Below are positions 11,767 through 24,142 of a stretch of 64,000 bases of DNA, one piece after another. Numbering within the stretch: the first letter of the stretch is position 1; each line of letters begins with the position of its first letter. A model generated the notes under the pieces. That model did no database searches and was not told the origin of the DNA. It was given only the letters and a program-made list of their open reading frames with translations. The DNA is taken from positions 73,998 to 137,997 of the forward strand of contig JAOTOM010003154.1 in NCBI GenBank assembly GCA_034440615.1, read 5' to 3'. Origin of the DNA: Ashinkailepas kermadecensis. Its lineage: Eukaryota; Arthropoda; Thecostraca; Neolepadidae. The position numbers and the translations under genes were made by a program.

Positions 11767-11813
11767 GTCACGTGACGTGACGGGCGCGCACAGCACGCGT
11801 CACGTGACGTGAC
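11767..11813. promoter_or_regulatory. Duplicated GTCACGTGACGTGAC motif
   Basis: Two identical 15-mers, at 11767-11781 and 11799-11813, each combine an E-box palindrome (CACGTG) with an overlapping CRE-like TGACGTGA. They lie 14 bp after the KCNIP-like stop. A regulatory role is only inferred; they could be a short duplication. Confidence 0.35.
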
Positions 11814-11887
11814 GGAGCATATCAGGGTCGCCGGCGCTCTGGGGTGGCGACGCTCTCGGCCAGCAGCCGCGTGCGGCGACGACGTGA

Positions 11888-12062
11888 GCGTCGGGCAGAC
11901 GTTGGACCGCCGCACGGGGTGGAGCGGTGAGCGTCAGGTAGACGTTGGACAGCCGCGCGGTGTGGAGCGGTGTGCGTCGGGCAGACGTTGGACAGCCGCG
12001 CGGGGTGGAGCGGTGTGCGTCGGGCAGACGTTGGACAGCCGCGCGGGGTGGAGCGGTGCGGG
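11888..12062. repeat. GC-rich minisatellite, about 42-44 bp unit, 4 copies
   Basis: Units contain GCGTCGGGCAGACGTTGGAC followed by GCCGCGCGGGGTGGAGCGGT. They are close to identical and lie in the presumed 3' UTR or flank of the KCNIP-like gene. Confidence 0.9.
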
Positions 12063-13494
12063 GCGAGACGCGCGACGGCGAACGCTGGCGCCGTCCGGTG
12101 CACGTCGGTAAGGTGAGAGGACGAGCCGTGAGAAGCACGCCGGTTGTGGCTGTCGGTCGCCACGTCTGTCGATCGATGGCGATGGTAGCCGGCGCCGGGC
12201 GACGGTGTGCGAAGTCCGCGGTGACCCGCCCGTCCGCCACAACACGCACCGACGCGGCCGACCGCCGCCGACAGCTGCAGCTGTCCCACAGCTCAGGAAG
12301 GCCGAACGTCAGCTCAGTGTGACAGCCGACCTGGCAGTCGACACCAGCTGCGGCAGCCGAAAAGAAGCCAGCTGCGCAGGTTACCGTATGACAGCAGGCC
12401 GGGCCGGGCTTCACCGCATCGTGGGCGCAGCGCCCACGCAATTTTGCTGGAACACTTCAGAGAAAATACACTGTGTCAAGCCCTCGAGCCATATCACCAT
12501 CTGCCCTGCTGAGCATGCAGCCGCCACCATGCACTGTGGCGAGAGCGCCGGTTCGCGTATTGAGCGTGTCTGGTCGCCGGCATTGTGGTGGCGAGTCGAG
12601 CGCGCAGCTCGACCACGGCCAGACCCGACTCGCCTCGATGCTCGCTCGCCGCCGGCCGCGCGGACAAAAACGGCCGCCCGTCTGCGACGCGCCAGCCGCG
12701 CCGGCCGTTCGGCGGCGGCGACGGCGCGGCGACGATCGCGGCGCAGTTTCGTCGGCGAGAACGGCGCGGTGCCGACGGCGGCGCAGTTACGGCCGCCGGT
12801 TACGCGCGGCAGCCGGCGCGGCCGCGACGCCGCCGGCCGCCGCCGCGTCCCGGGTGATGGTCGGACGAGCCCCAGACACCCACCGCCGTCACTGAGACGA
12901 TCACATGTCCGAGATGTCCGCGACCTCGGCCGGATTTGCTCAGGACCGGCCCGACCGCCGACCGCCGACCACGGCGGCAACCCAGCCGGATGTTGCGTCA
13001 CTTAAGGCGCGTGCCGGAAATTGCTCGTGTCTTTGTATGACGCCGGCGAGGATGACCTTCACGGCGTGCGCTGTGCTGGGCTCGGCCACTGACTGGCTGT
13101 CACCGAAGTCGGGCACACACTGCGTGCCTGAACGATTGATGCACGCCTGGCGGGCGCTACACATGTGAGAAAATCTCGTCACCGCCGTATAGTACACCGT
13201 GGGAGTCCACCGCGGCGGAGCTGGGTACGGAATGTCCACTGAGCAAACAAGGGTGGTGGGTGGAGACCACCCTCAGGGCTCCAGCGATCGGCCCACATCT
13301 GACGACGGTGAAGGTCATCTGACGACGGTGAAGGTCATTCTCGACGGCTGCGCCACGTTAGAAGTGTGCGCCGAGTTAGGTGGTCAGCGAGACGAATCAC
13401 GACAGGATCGATCGACCGAAGACCCGACCAGCGAATCGCCTGATCCCCCCCCCCCCCCAGCAGCCGCTCGCACCTCCAGTGTTCTGTGGAATCC
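12063..13494. other. GC-rich convergent intergenic segment
   Basis: 12560-12900 is an extreme GC/CpG-rich block of cggcgg, cgacgg and gcggcg phrases that leaves several frames open by composition alone. A 20-bp phrase, CTGACGACGGTGAAGGTCAT, is repeated in tandem near 13299-13338. A poly(C) run lies at about 13446-13458. A CpG island is possible, but no exon was recognised. Confidence 0.5.
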
Positions 13495-13593
13495 GAGCCC
13501 CGCTCACGATAAAGTCGCGCAGGACATCCGAGCCTCGCTCACGATAAAGTCGCGCAGGACATCCGAGCCCCGCTCACGATAAAGTCGCGCAGG
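13495..13593. repeat. Tandem repeat, 35-bp unit, 3 copies
   Basis: Units start with GAGCCCCGCTCACGATAAAG at 13495, 13530 and 13565 and are nearly identical. Confidence 0.93.
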
Positions 13594-14554
13594 TGGCGTG
13601 GACCGCGCGTGGCGGCCGGCGGGCCTCTGCCTGCGCGCCGGACATTCATCTTCACCGTGGCCGGCAGCGGCCAGTATCTGTGTGCCGCCTCCAGTGCGGA
13701 TCTGTATGTCGATGAGACGACACGGTGTGAATGTGCACTACTGGTCTGCTGAATTGCCAAGTGTATGCCGTCGCCAGATGTCCACCAACTAATTAGGCAC
13801 TAAGTAATAGTTCACACATTTTGTGACATGTATGTGCGTGGAGCAGCGGCTTTTGACAAATTAACTCTATGCTTATGATGAAGAGTGGTGTTCGTAATAC
13901 ATTTTGCTGGCGTGCAAAGCATTCCCACGGGGCCGTTGAATTGCAGAAATAATCCATCGTGCATCGTTTTGTTTATCACACATCACACAGAACCCTAATG
14001 TGAAACACCATACATTATAATGCACATTGCGCAAGTTCACAGTGGCGGAAAATGCAAGAGAGGAGCTACAGAAATATCCACACGTTCCAGGGTTCTGCTG
14101 TCAGAGCACCACCTTTACATATGTACGAAGCTAGCTCGATAGATAGAAGCAAGGGGCGAGCGACCGGGAAACAATTAGCACACGCTTCGACATTGATGTA
14201 AATCCTGTGAAATTGCCGGGGTTCGACTCGGCGGGCGAGAATTGCTAACAATTCTGGGGCCGTTACTATAAATGCAAACCGCCAGCATGAGTATGACAAT
14301 CTGAAGGCTGGGATATATTCCCAGATGGGTATCACTTGCCCTTCCAACCACATGACTGCATTCTTTTGTCAGGTTATTGTAACTCACCGGCTACAAAACA
14401 AGGTGTAAGCAGTGCCACGAGTGCGATATTTGTTAACCTTCAACATTCCTGGCTCTGCTATCGCATGTGCTGCACTGGCTCAGCGTTTGGCCCAGACGGC
14501 TGGCGTCGCACGCCTTCTCGCCGGTGAACAGGGCGGCGATACCGTGATGCAACC
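13594..14554. other. Unassigned convergent intergenic DNA
   Basis: No exon or repeat array seen. The ADPRS transcript, reading leftward, should end here or inside the next array. No canonical AATAAA on the minus strand was seen by eye. Confidence 0.45.
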
Positions 14555-15762
14555 AGCCACCAGCACAGCCGGACAGGCACGGTCGAGGACTCGAGCCAGC
14601 CACCAGCACAGCCGGGCAGGCACGGTAGGGGACTCGAGACAGCCACCAGCACAGCCAGGCAGGCACGGTAGGGGACTCGGGCCAGCCACCAACATAGCCG
14701 GACAGGCACGGTAGGGGACTCGAGACAGCCACCAGCACAGCCAGGCAGGCACGGTAGGGGACTCGGGCCAGCCACCAACATAGCCGGACAGGCACGGTAG
14801 GGGACTCGAGACAGCCACCAGCACAGCCAGGCAGGCACGGTAGGGGACTCGAGACAGCCACCAGCACAGCCGGACAGGCACGGTCGAGGACTCGAGCCAG
14901 CCACCAGCACAGCCAGGCAGGCACGGTACAGGACTCGAGACAGCCACCAGCACAGCCGGACAGGCACGGTAGGGGACTCGAGACAGCCACCAGCACAGCC
15001 AGGCAGGCACGGTAGGGGACTCGAGACAGCCACCAGTACAGCCAGGCAGGCACGGTAGGGGACTCGAGCCAGCCACCAGCACAGCCGGACAGGCACGGTA
15101 GGGGACTCGAGACAGCCACCAGCACAGCCAGGCAGGCACGGTAGGGGACTCGAGACAGCCACCAGCACAGCCGGACAGACCCCGTCGGGGACTCGATCCA
15201 GCCACCAACATAGCCGGACAGGCACGGTCGAGGACTCGAGCCAGCCACCAGCACAGCCGGACAGGCACGGTAGGGGACTCGAGACAGCCACCAGCACAGC
15301 CGGACAGGCACGGTAGGGGACTCGAGCCAGCCACCAGCACAGCCGGACAGGCACGGTCGAGGACTCGAGCCAGCCACCAGCACAGCCAGGCAGGCACGGT
15401 AGGGGACTCGAGACAGCCACCAGCACAGCCGGACAGGCACGGTAGGGGACTCGAGACAGCCACCAGCACAGCCGGACAGGCACGGTCGAGGACTCGAGAC
15501 AGCCACCAGCACCGCCGGACAGACCACGTCGAGGGTTCAAGCCAACCACCGACACAGCCGGACAGGCACCGCCGAGGACTCGATCCAGCCACCAACATGG
15601 CCGGACAGACCCCGTCGGGGACTCGATCCAGCCACCAACATAGCCGGACAGGCACCGTCGGGGACTCGATCCAGCCACCAACATGGCCGGACAGACCCCG
15701 TCGGGGACTCGATCCAGCCACCAACATAGCCGGACAGGCACCGTCGGGGACTCGAGGACTCG
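14555..15762. repeat. Minisatellite, 44-bp unit, about 27 copies, in the presumed ADPRS 3' UTR
   Basis: Units read GGCACGGTAGGGGACTCGAG followed by acagccaccagcacagccggaca. They vary at a few positions (gtaggg or gtcgag; ccggac or ccaggc; a variant with agaccccgtcgggg near the right end). Because 44 is not a multiple of 3, the array cycles through all frames, yet all three minus frames stay open for 360-470 codons. The right edge lies about 140 bp from the ADPRS stop codon, so the array is probably transcribed as 3' UTR. Confidence 0.95.
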
Positions 15763-15900
15763 AGGCCACAAGCGTTTCGCTCAAACCCGCCTGCCCAGGC
15801 CCGACTGGCGCCGCTCGGCTGCCACCAGACGGCTGCGATCTGCACGGCGAGCCACCGATCACAGCGCTAGCCCGCGGCTGGTGTCGTCGCAACGAGCCGG

Positions 15901-16010
15901 CTACTGCTCCAGCAGGGCGAACAGCTGGTCAGCCTGGCTGCAGGCCTCATCCGCCTTCTCGCAGTGCTTGAGCAGTGGCGGCGGGACGGCGTCCAGCCCG
16001 TAGAAGGCAC
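15901..16010 (-). CDS. ADPRS: ADP-ribosylhydrolase ARH3, C-terminal exon
   Basis: On the minus strand, after the acceptor cggacag, the exon completes a glycine codon and then encodes AFYGLDAVPPPLLKHCEKAD and a tail ending LFALLEQ, then TAG. ARH3 proteins have an AYYG-(M/L)D-(Q/A)VP segment, a cysteine-glutamate pair and a similar short C-terminal helix after the GGDTDT motif. The distance from that motif to the stop (about 49 residues) agrees with the known family. The phase (1+2) matches the exon at 58394-58484 exactly, joining VAG-AFYG. The enzyme removes ADP-ribose from serine and cleaves poly(ADP-ribose) in nucleus, cytosol and mitochondria; this function is inferred from the family. Confidence 0.88.
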
Positions 16011-17040
16011 CTGTCCGAATAGGGCCCGGGTCACACTGAGACGGTCACAGCACGGTCATGACACGCGGCAAACGATACCGTGCATCGTTTACTAAGCACG
16101 AACAGGCAATGACCAATCATAGGTGAAGTCGTATACAAATAAACATGCGCTAGCACATAAATACAATGACATCAATGGCAATACGAAGCAGGTCTGCGGC
16201 ATCAACACCCCTAGGGTTTGGCCCTCAAAGTTGCAGCATAAGCGGCGACTTGCCGTTCACTCTGCCTATTGGGCAACAACAAAAAAAGTGTGTCGTTGGC
16301 GAAAAGGCGATGGAAGCATTTACAGTGCGAGGGGCGCGCACAAAGATGTCGGTTGCAGCACTATTTACTCTGTTAAACGACAAACGGAGAAGTGTTGACA
16401 GAGCATTCCTGGTGGCTCTGGATGGTACATCAACAGAAAGACTCCAAACGTTGAGATGAAGCGGCAAACCCTTTGCGCACTTTGTATACCAATAACAGAT
16501 CGCACTGTACACGTCTTGCATGCATACACTGGAAACTAAACAATCCCAGCAGATGTTCATACTCCAGAGACTGGAAGCCTGGTTTCGTGTGGTGAGCCAG
16601 GCACATCAGGAACTTATGCTGCACCCTCTCAATGCGAACGCGATGATACTTCGCGACACTAGTCCAAGTTACTGAAAAGTACTCTAGGATAGACCGAGCT
16701 TCTGCTCTATCAGCAGCATGAGCTGCTTGCTTATTTAACCTACAGCAGAGTGAGGTCGATTGAAAAGTCTGAATGAGGAGGCCAAGCGACCTGTTACCTT
16801 CGGATACAATGACACTAATTTGAGCCATATTTAAAGTGAGTTTAAAGGAATTGAATTTTGAAGCATTTAGATTACATTTCCAGTCGGCTGTTCAGCGTGT
16901 CTCTGTAACGTCTATCTATAATGTTCGAGCGTCGTTTTTATTTTTACGTAATTAAAAAATTGAGGTCGTCAGTCAGTAAACATCAGACAATTTTTTTTAT
17001 TACAGATGGCAGGTCGTTTACGTAGAGGGACAGATACACG

Positions 17041-17779
<739 letters not shown>

Positions 17780-17948
17780 GGGTAAGATCAACCCGCATGC
17801 TGGCGTGAACGACAACAGGTACCCACTCAGAACCTTTACATTGAGCTCCGCTCTGTCCTCGTCTACCCAGGTACGACTTCAGTCATTCCAGCTGATAGTC
17901 AGCCCTCTGACGCTATACATACGCTCCAGCTGGTTCAGGAGAAGACCT

Positions 17949-18012
17949 GGCGCAGGAGAAGACTGGTACAGGAGAAAACTGGTACAGGAGAAGACTGGTA
18001 CAGGAGAAAATT
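17949..18012. repeat. Tandem repeat, 16-bp unit, 4 copies
   Basis: Units GGTACAGGAGAAGACT and GGTACAGGAGAAAACT alternate within the LINE remnant. Confidence 0.93.
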
Positions 18013-18495
18013 CCGTATACACCACGACCAGTTTTGAGCACCCTCGGAGATTGCTCCTCACCCGTACCATACAAATGATGCAAGATCAGTGGCACAAAAA
18101 CGATGCGGGATGGAGCATCGCGGTCGCAAATAATTGTATCAAACATTTTGGAGCGAAGTGGCAGCAGTGGAACCGATTGATAATCTTCAGTAAGTTTACG
18201 AGAGCCTTCTTTGAAAACAAGGACGATGTTAGCTTCTGTCCACTTCTCGGGAAAGATACCATCGGACAATGACACAGTAAAAAGCCTACATAGCGGAACA
18301 GCCAACTCCTTGGCACATTCGAACAGGATGCGAGCGTTCAACCAATCTGGGCATAAACGATGTTTTTCAACAAATAGCATCGATTCTTCCGACACGGCAA
18401 AACCAGTCACGAGATCGAAATGACTCTCAGGGATGTAGGGGAAATTAATGTCAGCTAGATCACAAAATGTGGCCCCTAATGTTCGCCTCGGCGAG

Positions 18496-18899
18496 ATTGC
18501 TCTGCCTACATCGTCAGCTACCTGCACGCCATTACATCGATACCTACGCCAACACCAACCTTCGTCTGCTTGACACACTTAACGAAGGTTCAAAAATGCT
18601 TTGAAAAAACAAAATCGTCGACGAGACATCTCAGATATTCTGCACAGCCAACACTGGATGTGACAAGCTTGAAACTCATTCGTTTTCGCACGTTTGCTTT
18701 AACACCGTCATTTGAATGCCGCTTCATGTGCTCGAAAGCAACTGTTCCAGCTTTAGGACTTGGTTGACCCTTGTGCCGAACGATAGCGGACATAGTTTTC
18801 TTCGGGACAACGAGTGGAACATCCTGGCGTATTGTCGCCTCGACAAGTGCGCAAAACAAAGATTCAGCCCGTCCCCTCCCATCCCGTCCAATAGACCAC
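18496..18899. other. Unassigned intronic DNA
   Basis: 18496-18580 continues as an open minus-strand frame upstream of the reverse transcriptase remnant and may belong to the same element. Nothing else was recognised. Confidence 0.4.
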
Positions 18900-20046
18900 A
18901 CGCCGCTGCCCGGGAGTTAACACAGACAATGTAACACCCCGCTGCCCGGGAGTTAGCACTGACAATGTATCCCCCGCTGCCCGGGAGTTAACACAGACAA
19001 TGCAACCCCAGCTGCCCGGGAGTTAACACAGACAATGTAACCCCCTCCCCCCGCTGCCCGGGAGTTAACACAGACAATGTAACCCCCGCTGCCCGGGAGT
19101 TAACACAGACAATGCAACCCCCAGCTGCCCGGGAGTTAACACAGACAATGCAACCCCCTCCCCCCGCTGCCCGGGAGTTAACACAGACAATGTAACCCCC
19201 GCTGCCCGGGAGTTAACACAGACAATGTAACCCCCGCTGCCCGGGAGTTAACACAGACAATGTAACCCCCTCCCCCGCTGCCCGGGAGTTAACACAGACA
19301 ATGTAACCCCCGCTGCCCGGGAGTTAACACAGACAATGTAACCCCCTCCCCCCGCTGCCCGGGAGTTAACACAGACAATGCAACCCCCCGCTGCCCGGGA
19401 GTTAACACAGACAATGTAACCCCCGCTGCCCGAGAGTTAACACAGACAATGTAACCCCCTCCCCCCGCGGCCCGGGAGTTAACACAGACAATGTAACCCC
19501 CAGCTGCCCGGGAGTTAACACAGACAATGTAACCCCCTCCCCCCGCTGCCCGGGAGTTAACACAGACAATGCAACCCCCGCTGCCCGGGAGTTAGCACTG
19601 ACAATGTATCCCCCGCTGCCCGGGAGTTAACACAGACAATGTACCCCTCCCCCCCCGCTGCCCGGGAGTTAGCACTGACAACGTAACACCCCGCTGCCCG
19701 GGAGTTAACACAGACCCTGTAACCCCCCGTTGCCCGGGAGTTAGCACTGACAATGTAACACCCTCCCCCCGCTGCCCGGGAGTTAACACAGACAATGCAA
19801 CCCCCCGCTGCCCGGGAGTTAGCACTGACAATGTATCCCCCGCTGCCCGGGAGTTAACACAGACAATGTACCCCCCCCGCTGCCCAGGAGTTAGCACTGA
19901 CAATGTAACACCCCGCTGCCTGGGAGTTAACACAGACCCTGTAACCCCCCCGTTGCCCGGGAGTTGGCACTGACAATGTGTCCCCCGCTGCCCGGGAGTT
20001 AAAACAGACAATGTAACCCCCGCTGCCCAGGAGTTAGCACTGCCCG
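18900..20046. repeat. Minisatellite, about 36-bp unit, about 30 copies
   Basis: Units contain CTGCCCGGGAGTTAACACAG followed by acaatgtaaccccc. Length variants carry an extra ctccccc. A subtype with gttagcactgacaatgtatc becomes frequent in the right third. The SmaI-like CCCGGG core is nearly invariant. Confidence 0.95.
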
Positions 20047-20049
20047 GTC

Positions 20050-20079
20050 GTTAGCACGGCGACATATCGCCGTGCTAAC
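20050..20079. repeat. Perfect inverted repeat, 13-bp arms, 4-nt loop
   Basis: GTTAGCACGGCGA is followed by cata and then by its exact complement. It adjoins the end of the 36-bp array, whose variant unit also contains gttagcac. Confidence 0.93.
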
Positions 20080-21083
20080 TACCACCGGCGATAATTCAGT
20101 GCCGTAGTGTGTGAAGCGCGAGTGCCAGTGCTGCCTTGTCACGACGAACGTGATCATTTCCTCGTCACGGTCAGAAGCGAGTGCTAAGTCTGGCGTTTGC
20201 GCACACTTCGGATAGGCCTGCAGCCAGCACGAGGTCCAGAATATTGTTCGCTCTGGTGACCCATCTCACATACTGGCTACCCGATCGATACGAAGTACGT
20301 GGGCGGAATTTCCCCGTCTGCCGCCAAGCGGCATGATGGACGACAATAGTCTAATTGTAATGCCCAACAGTGAATGCACACTCCAACACACTGCTTTTGA
20401 ATTGCTATTGAGGTTGCAGGGCTGGGCACACCACATGTCCTCAGTGGTTGAAGGCATAGGTGACAACCCGCGTTTCACTCGGACAATGCCGAACCTGTAA
20501 TGGGTAACAATCAGCCCGACAAAGTGCACGTGTGACCCGGTCGGGTTCCCTTGCTCCGTACAGATGGCTGTGAGTCAGCTGCAGCTGCTCCAGGTACGCC
20601 ACCACCGTTCCCTCTCACGTCATTGCAAAGCGATGGAAATGCAAATAGCAAATTATCCTGTCTTCACAGTGGTGTGTTACTGCCCCGGAAGAATATGCGA
20701 CGGGTAGCAGCCTATATATATGCATTGCAGTACATTACTGCAATAAACAATGTTATGATTTCTTGACATGTGTTTACCTTGTTCTTGCTATTTGTCCAAA
20801 GAGGATGATATACAAGACAAAATAGCGTTCCGACGAGCTGAGTCTGCACGCGCGGCATGCATCACGAGCACATCGCAAAACAAAGACGCCCACAATCGAC
20901 GTCAACTCGCCTCTGCTTCAGACCATGAGAACATAACGGCAGTTGATGACTACGCTGCCTACTACCTAAGTATAATGGCGCCTCGTGTACCGAAACCGCC
21001 AGCCTCGCTCAGATCCCTTCAGCAAAGATGGGACAACCACCAACTACACGCCGATTGCAGGGACCGAATATCAGGGAACCTAT
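20080..21083. other. Unassigned intronic DNA
   Basis: No exon, RNA gene or mobile element recognised. Confidence 0.5.
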
Positions 21084-21242
21084 CCGACCGACCGACCGAC
21101 CGACCGACCGACCGACCGACCGACCGACCGACCGACCGACCGACCGACCGACCGACCGACCGACCGACCGACCGACCGACCGACCGACCGACCGACCGAC
21201 CGACCGACCGACCGACCGACCGACCGACCGACCGACCGACCG
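21084..21242. repeat. (CCGA)n microsatellite, about 40 copies
   Basis: Pure tetranucleotide repeat. It leaves all frames open (for example PTDR repeats), which is not evidence of a gene. Confidence 0.99.
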
Positions 21243-21329
21243 GGAGTCGGACAGGCGTACCGGAAACGTCGCGTCACTGCGTCGACTCGCCACGTCTTCA
21301 GCCAGCACGGTGCGCGTCACGGAGGAGCG

Positions 21330-21480
21330 ACCCCGCGGGAGCCGCTGACGCTCCCAGGGCAGGCACGATGGGAGAAGCGACCTAAGACAACCCCACTGAC
21401 GCTCCCATGACAGGCACGATGGGAGGAGCTGTCTCCGACAACGACACCGACGCCCCCTGGGCAGGCACGGTGGGAGGTGC
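21330..21480. repeat. Degenerate tandem repeat, about 55-bp unit, 3 copies
   Basis: The phrase CTGACGCTCCCAGGGCAGGC followed by acgatgggag recurs near 21344, 21398 and 21449, with spacers of different sequence. Confidence 0.75.
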
Positions 21481-23108
21481 ACGTCACGCAGCAGGCCGAC
21501 CCTGATCTCATTACACCAGAGTGTGACTTGCCATGTGTAACGCAGACATGGGCCGGCTATATATTGTCACCCCGACACACACTAGACAATACTGAGCAAG
21601 CAGGCTGGCCATTCAACCTCCATCTAGTCGAAAATTAATGTGCAGGGCAAACGAGTAGCACTGGCATTATCTATAAATGATTGGCTGGCTAGGGCAAATG
21701 GGCTTAATTATCTGCTCCTAGGATGGGAGCATTTGCAAACAGCTCAACCCAGCGCCTTGCTTGGGGCATTGCTTTTTCAAAGCAGCTCCGGCCTGGCAAA
21801 AGAGCGGGACGAAACATTTTGCACCAAGTTTACGCATGATTATCGAAGTAGCTAATGCTATCAGCAACACGGCAAATTTACCCAGGTTGAAAGACTTATT
21901 TATAGCGTGAAAAGCAGCAAGGTATTAAACTGTACTAGTGGTATGACTTTTCTGCAAAGTCAAAGGTCAAAGATCAAAGGTCAAAGATCAAAGGTCAATA
22001 TCAAAGCCACGCGGCTGCATCTGGTCTCGGCATTACGAAGGCAAGTTGCGAGAACCGTTATCACGACATAGTTTTAACATGCTTCCGGACAGACATATTT
22101 CAGCGAGAAGAGATATTCCGGGTGCAGACATTAACACTCTTGAGCGCTTGGGTGGGGCAGCAACCACCACCTGCCCCACTCCCGGTAGCAGTGGCTGATC
22201 TAGGATTTTGCATCGGTGAGAGAGAGGCACTCATCCAGTGAGCGCCATGTCCCTGGAGAGGCGTCGCTGATCGGGGACAGTTTCAGGGACCTCACAGGGG
22301 GCGTCGACTTCATGCACAGACATGCAGTTGAAAAATGTGAAGAGGAAAGGGGGTGCAGTGAAGCCCCCGAAGGGGAGCCGGATTCCGATGAAGGGGAGGT
22401 GGACCCCTCTGGGTGCGCCAATGCTTGGACGTCAATGGGAAGCGGGAAGAAAGTAGTTACATCGTTTAACTTTTTTCCTAAAAAAGGAATGAAGAATGAA
22501 AATATGAAAAATATATACACGTATCACCTAATGTTGTACAAAACATATGACTATAGCATCATTCAATGACAAAACGACGTTAGCTGTGAGGACTTTCAAG
22601 TGATTGGTCGTAGGTCAAGGTGAACAAATATACCGTTTTTAGCATCTGTTCGACGATGGTTGTATACTTCTAGTGACAGCTACCATTAAATATTCACGTG
22701 TTCTGTGGTCCGGGGCTTCTCTGACATACATATCGGGCTCCGGACGTCAGCACGTCACGCTCCACTTCTATTTTCAGTGATGGTGGTGTTGAAGGAAGAG
22801 AAGCACGTGGACCGAACCAAGAGTGATCGAGCCGCGAAGCGAATCATCAGCACATCCACAGAGGACATTTGTCATCATCTCGGCGTCGGCTCTCGTGCAT
22901 CATCTTCAGTCCAAGGTCCCCTCAGCCGACCTGCAACCGCTCACGGACGCTGCTCCGGTGGCGTGGACGGAAGCATGTCCTTTGTATGTACACCGTGGAG
23001 CTCCCAGGCACAGATCCGCGAAACATGGATGCTTTATGTACAAGAGGACGTTGGGGAATCAGATGGCCCACACCGCGTCACGGCCAACATGGGCCACCTT
23101 CCCTGCCT
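21481..23108. other. Unassigned intronic DNA with an open frame at 22823-23110
   Basis: The + frame at 22869-23010 has GC-rich codon use and reads SALVHHLQSKVPSADLQPL, which could be a fragment of an exon, but I cannot identify it and no clear splice sites bound it. 22190-22240 contains CAGTGGCTGATCTAGGATTT, like the ends of some hAT-type DNA transposons, but no matching second end was found. Confidence 0.3.
21957..21997. promoter_or_regulatory. Six nuclear-receptor half-sites in DR1 spacing
   Basis: AAGTCA, AGGTCA, AGATCA, AGGTCA, AGATCA and AGGTCA follow one another, each separated by a single A (period 7). Overlapping DR1 elements of this kind fit HNF4/RXR-type receptors. It may equally be a plain 7-bp microsatellite; binding is inferred only. 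Confidence 0.4.
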
Positions 23109-23412
23109 TCGTGCCACACGTGATGAGGTCAGGTGATGGAGTGTTCTTGATCGCAGTACATGATGAGGTGCTTAAGATGATGGGGTGTTCCTTATCGCCG
23201 CATGTGATAAGGTGAGGCGATCGGGTGTTCTTGATCGTCGAACATGATGAGGTGTTTGAGGTCATGAGGTATTCTCTATCGGCGCACGTGGCGAGGAGAT
23301 GCGATGGGACGTTTTCGATCGTCGCACATCATGAGGTGTTTGAGGCCATGGGGTGTTCTTTTTCGCCGCACGTGATACAACAACGGGGTGTTTTTGATCG
23401 CCGCACGCGTGA
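23109..23412. repeat. Degenerate minisatellite, about 47-bp unit, 6-7 copies
   Basis: Phrases of the type CATGATGAGGTGTTTGAGG, then atggggtgttcttgatcgccgca, repeat with moderate divergence. Confidence 0.85.
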
Positions 23413-23704
23413 TGAGGCCACCGCCCGGTGGGATTTTCAAACGCAAAGAAGTGTTTGTTTAGTTGCCCCATGCGGCTAGTTCGCCACACCGCTCGCCATA
23501 ATATCTGATCCACGCGCCGCATTACTTTTTATAATACGTGTTTTCCCTTTGCCACAGCCGCTCGCACCGTGATCGACCGGGGCGGTTGTTTTCCGACCCA
23601 GAGTATTTTAGACCAAGGAGCTTGACAACACTGGATGTCTTGCGTGAGGTGATGTTCTTTTTGTGGCTTGACGAGTGTCTCTGACAGGAGTTGGCGTGCA
23701 GCTG
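23413..23704. other. Unassigned intronic DNA
   Basis: Nothing recognised. Confidence 0.5.
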
Positions 23705-24142
23705 TACAGGCCAGTACAGTTGCTATAGTGGCTGTATTGGTCCATACAGCTGGTATAGTGGCTGCATTGGTCCATACAGCTGGTATAGTGGCTGTATTGG
23801 TCCATACAGCTGGTATGGTGGCTGTATTGGTCTATACAGCTGGTATAGTGGCTGTATTGGTCCATACAGCTGGTATGGTGGCTGGAATGGTCCATACAGC
23901 TGGTATAGTGGCTGTATTGGTCCATACAGCCGGTATGGTGGCTGTATTGGTCCATACAGCTGGTATGGTGGCTGTATTGGTCTATACAGCTGGTATAGTG
24001 GCTGTATTGGTCCATATAGCTGGTATAGTGGCTGTATTGGTCCATACAGCTGGTATAGTGGCTGTATTGGTCTATACAGCTGGTATGGTGGCTGTATTGG
24101 TCCATACAGCTGGCATAGTGGCTGTATTGGTCTATACAGCTC
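23705..24142. repeat. Minisatellite, 30-bp unit, about 14 copies
   Basis: Units of exactly 30 bp, GGCTGTATTGGTCCATACAG followed by ctggtatagt. Each unit contains the dyad CTGTA-ttggtcca-TACAG. As 30 is a multiple of 3, both strands carry long repetitive frames (VLVHTAGIVA and YGPIQPLYQL types), but no start context or splice site suggests translation. Confidence 0.97.

Noticed and set aside
12205..13005. 266-codon + frame and 196-codon minus frame in the GC-rich block
   Set aside because: Arginine/alanine/proline-rich translations on both strands from extreme GC content. No domain, and overlapping frames are equally open.
14433..15892. Three minus-strand frames of 364-470 codons (CWWL...RVPYRACPA)
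   Set aside because: A 44-bp repeat read in three successive frames. All are equally open, so none is favoured as coding.
17805..18272. 155-codon + frame
   Set aside because: Opposite strand of the recognised reverse transcriptase remnant.
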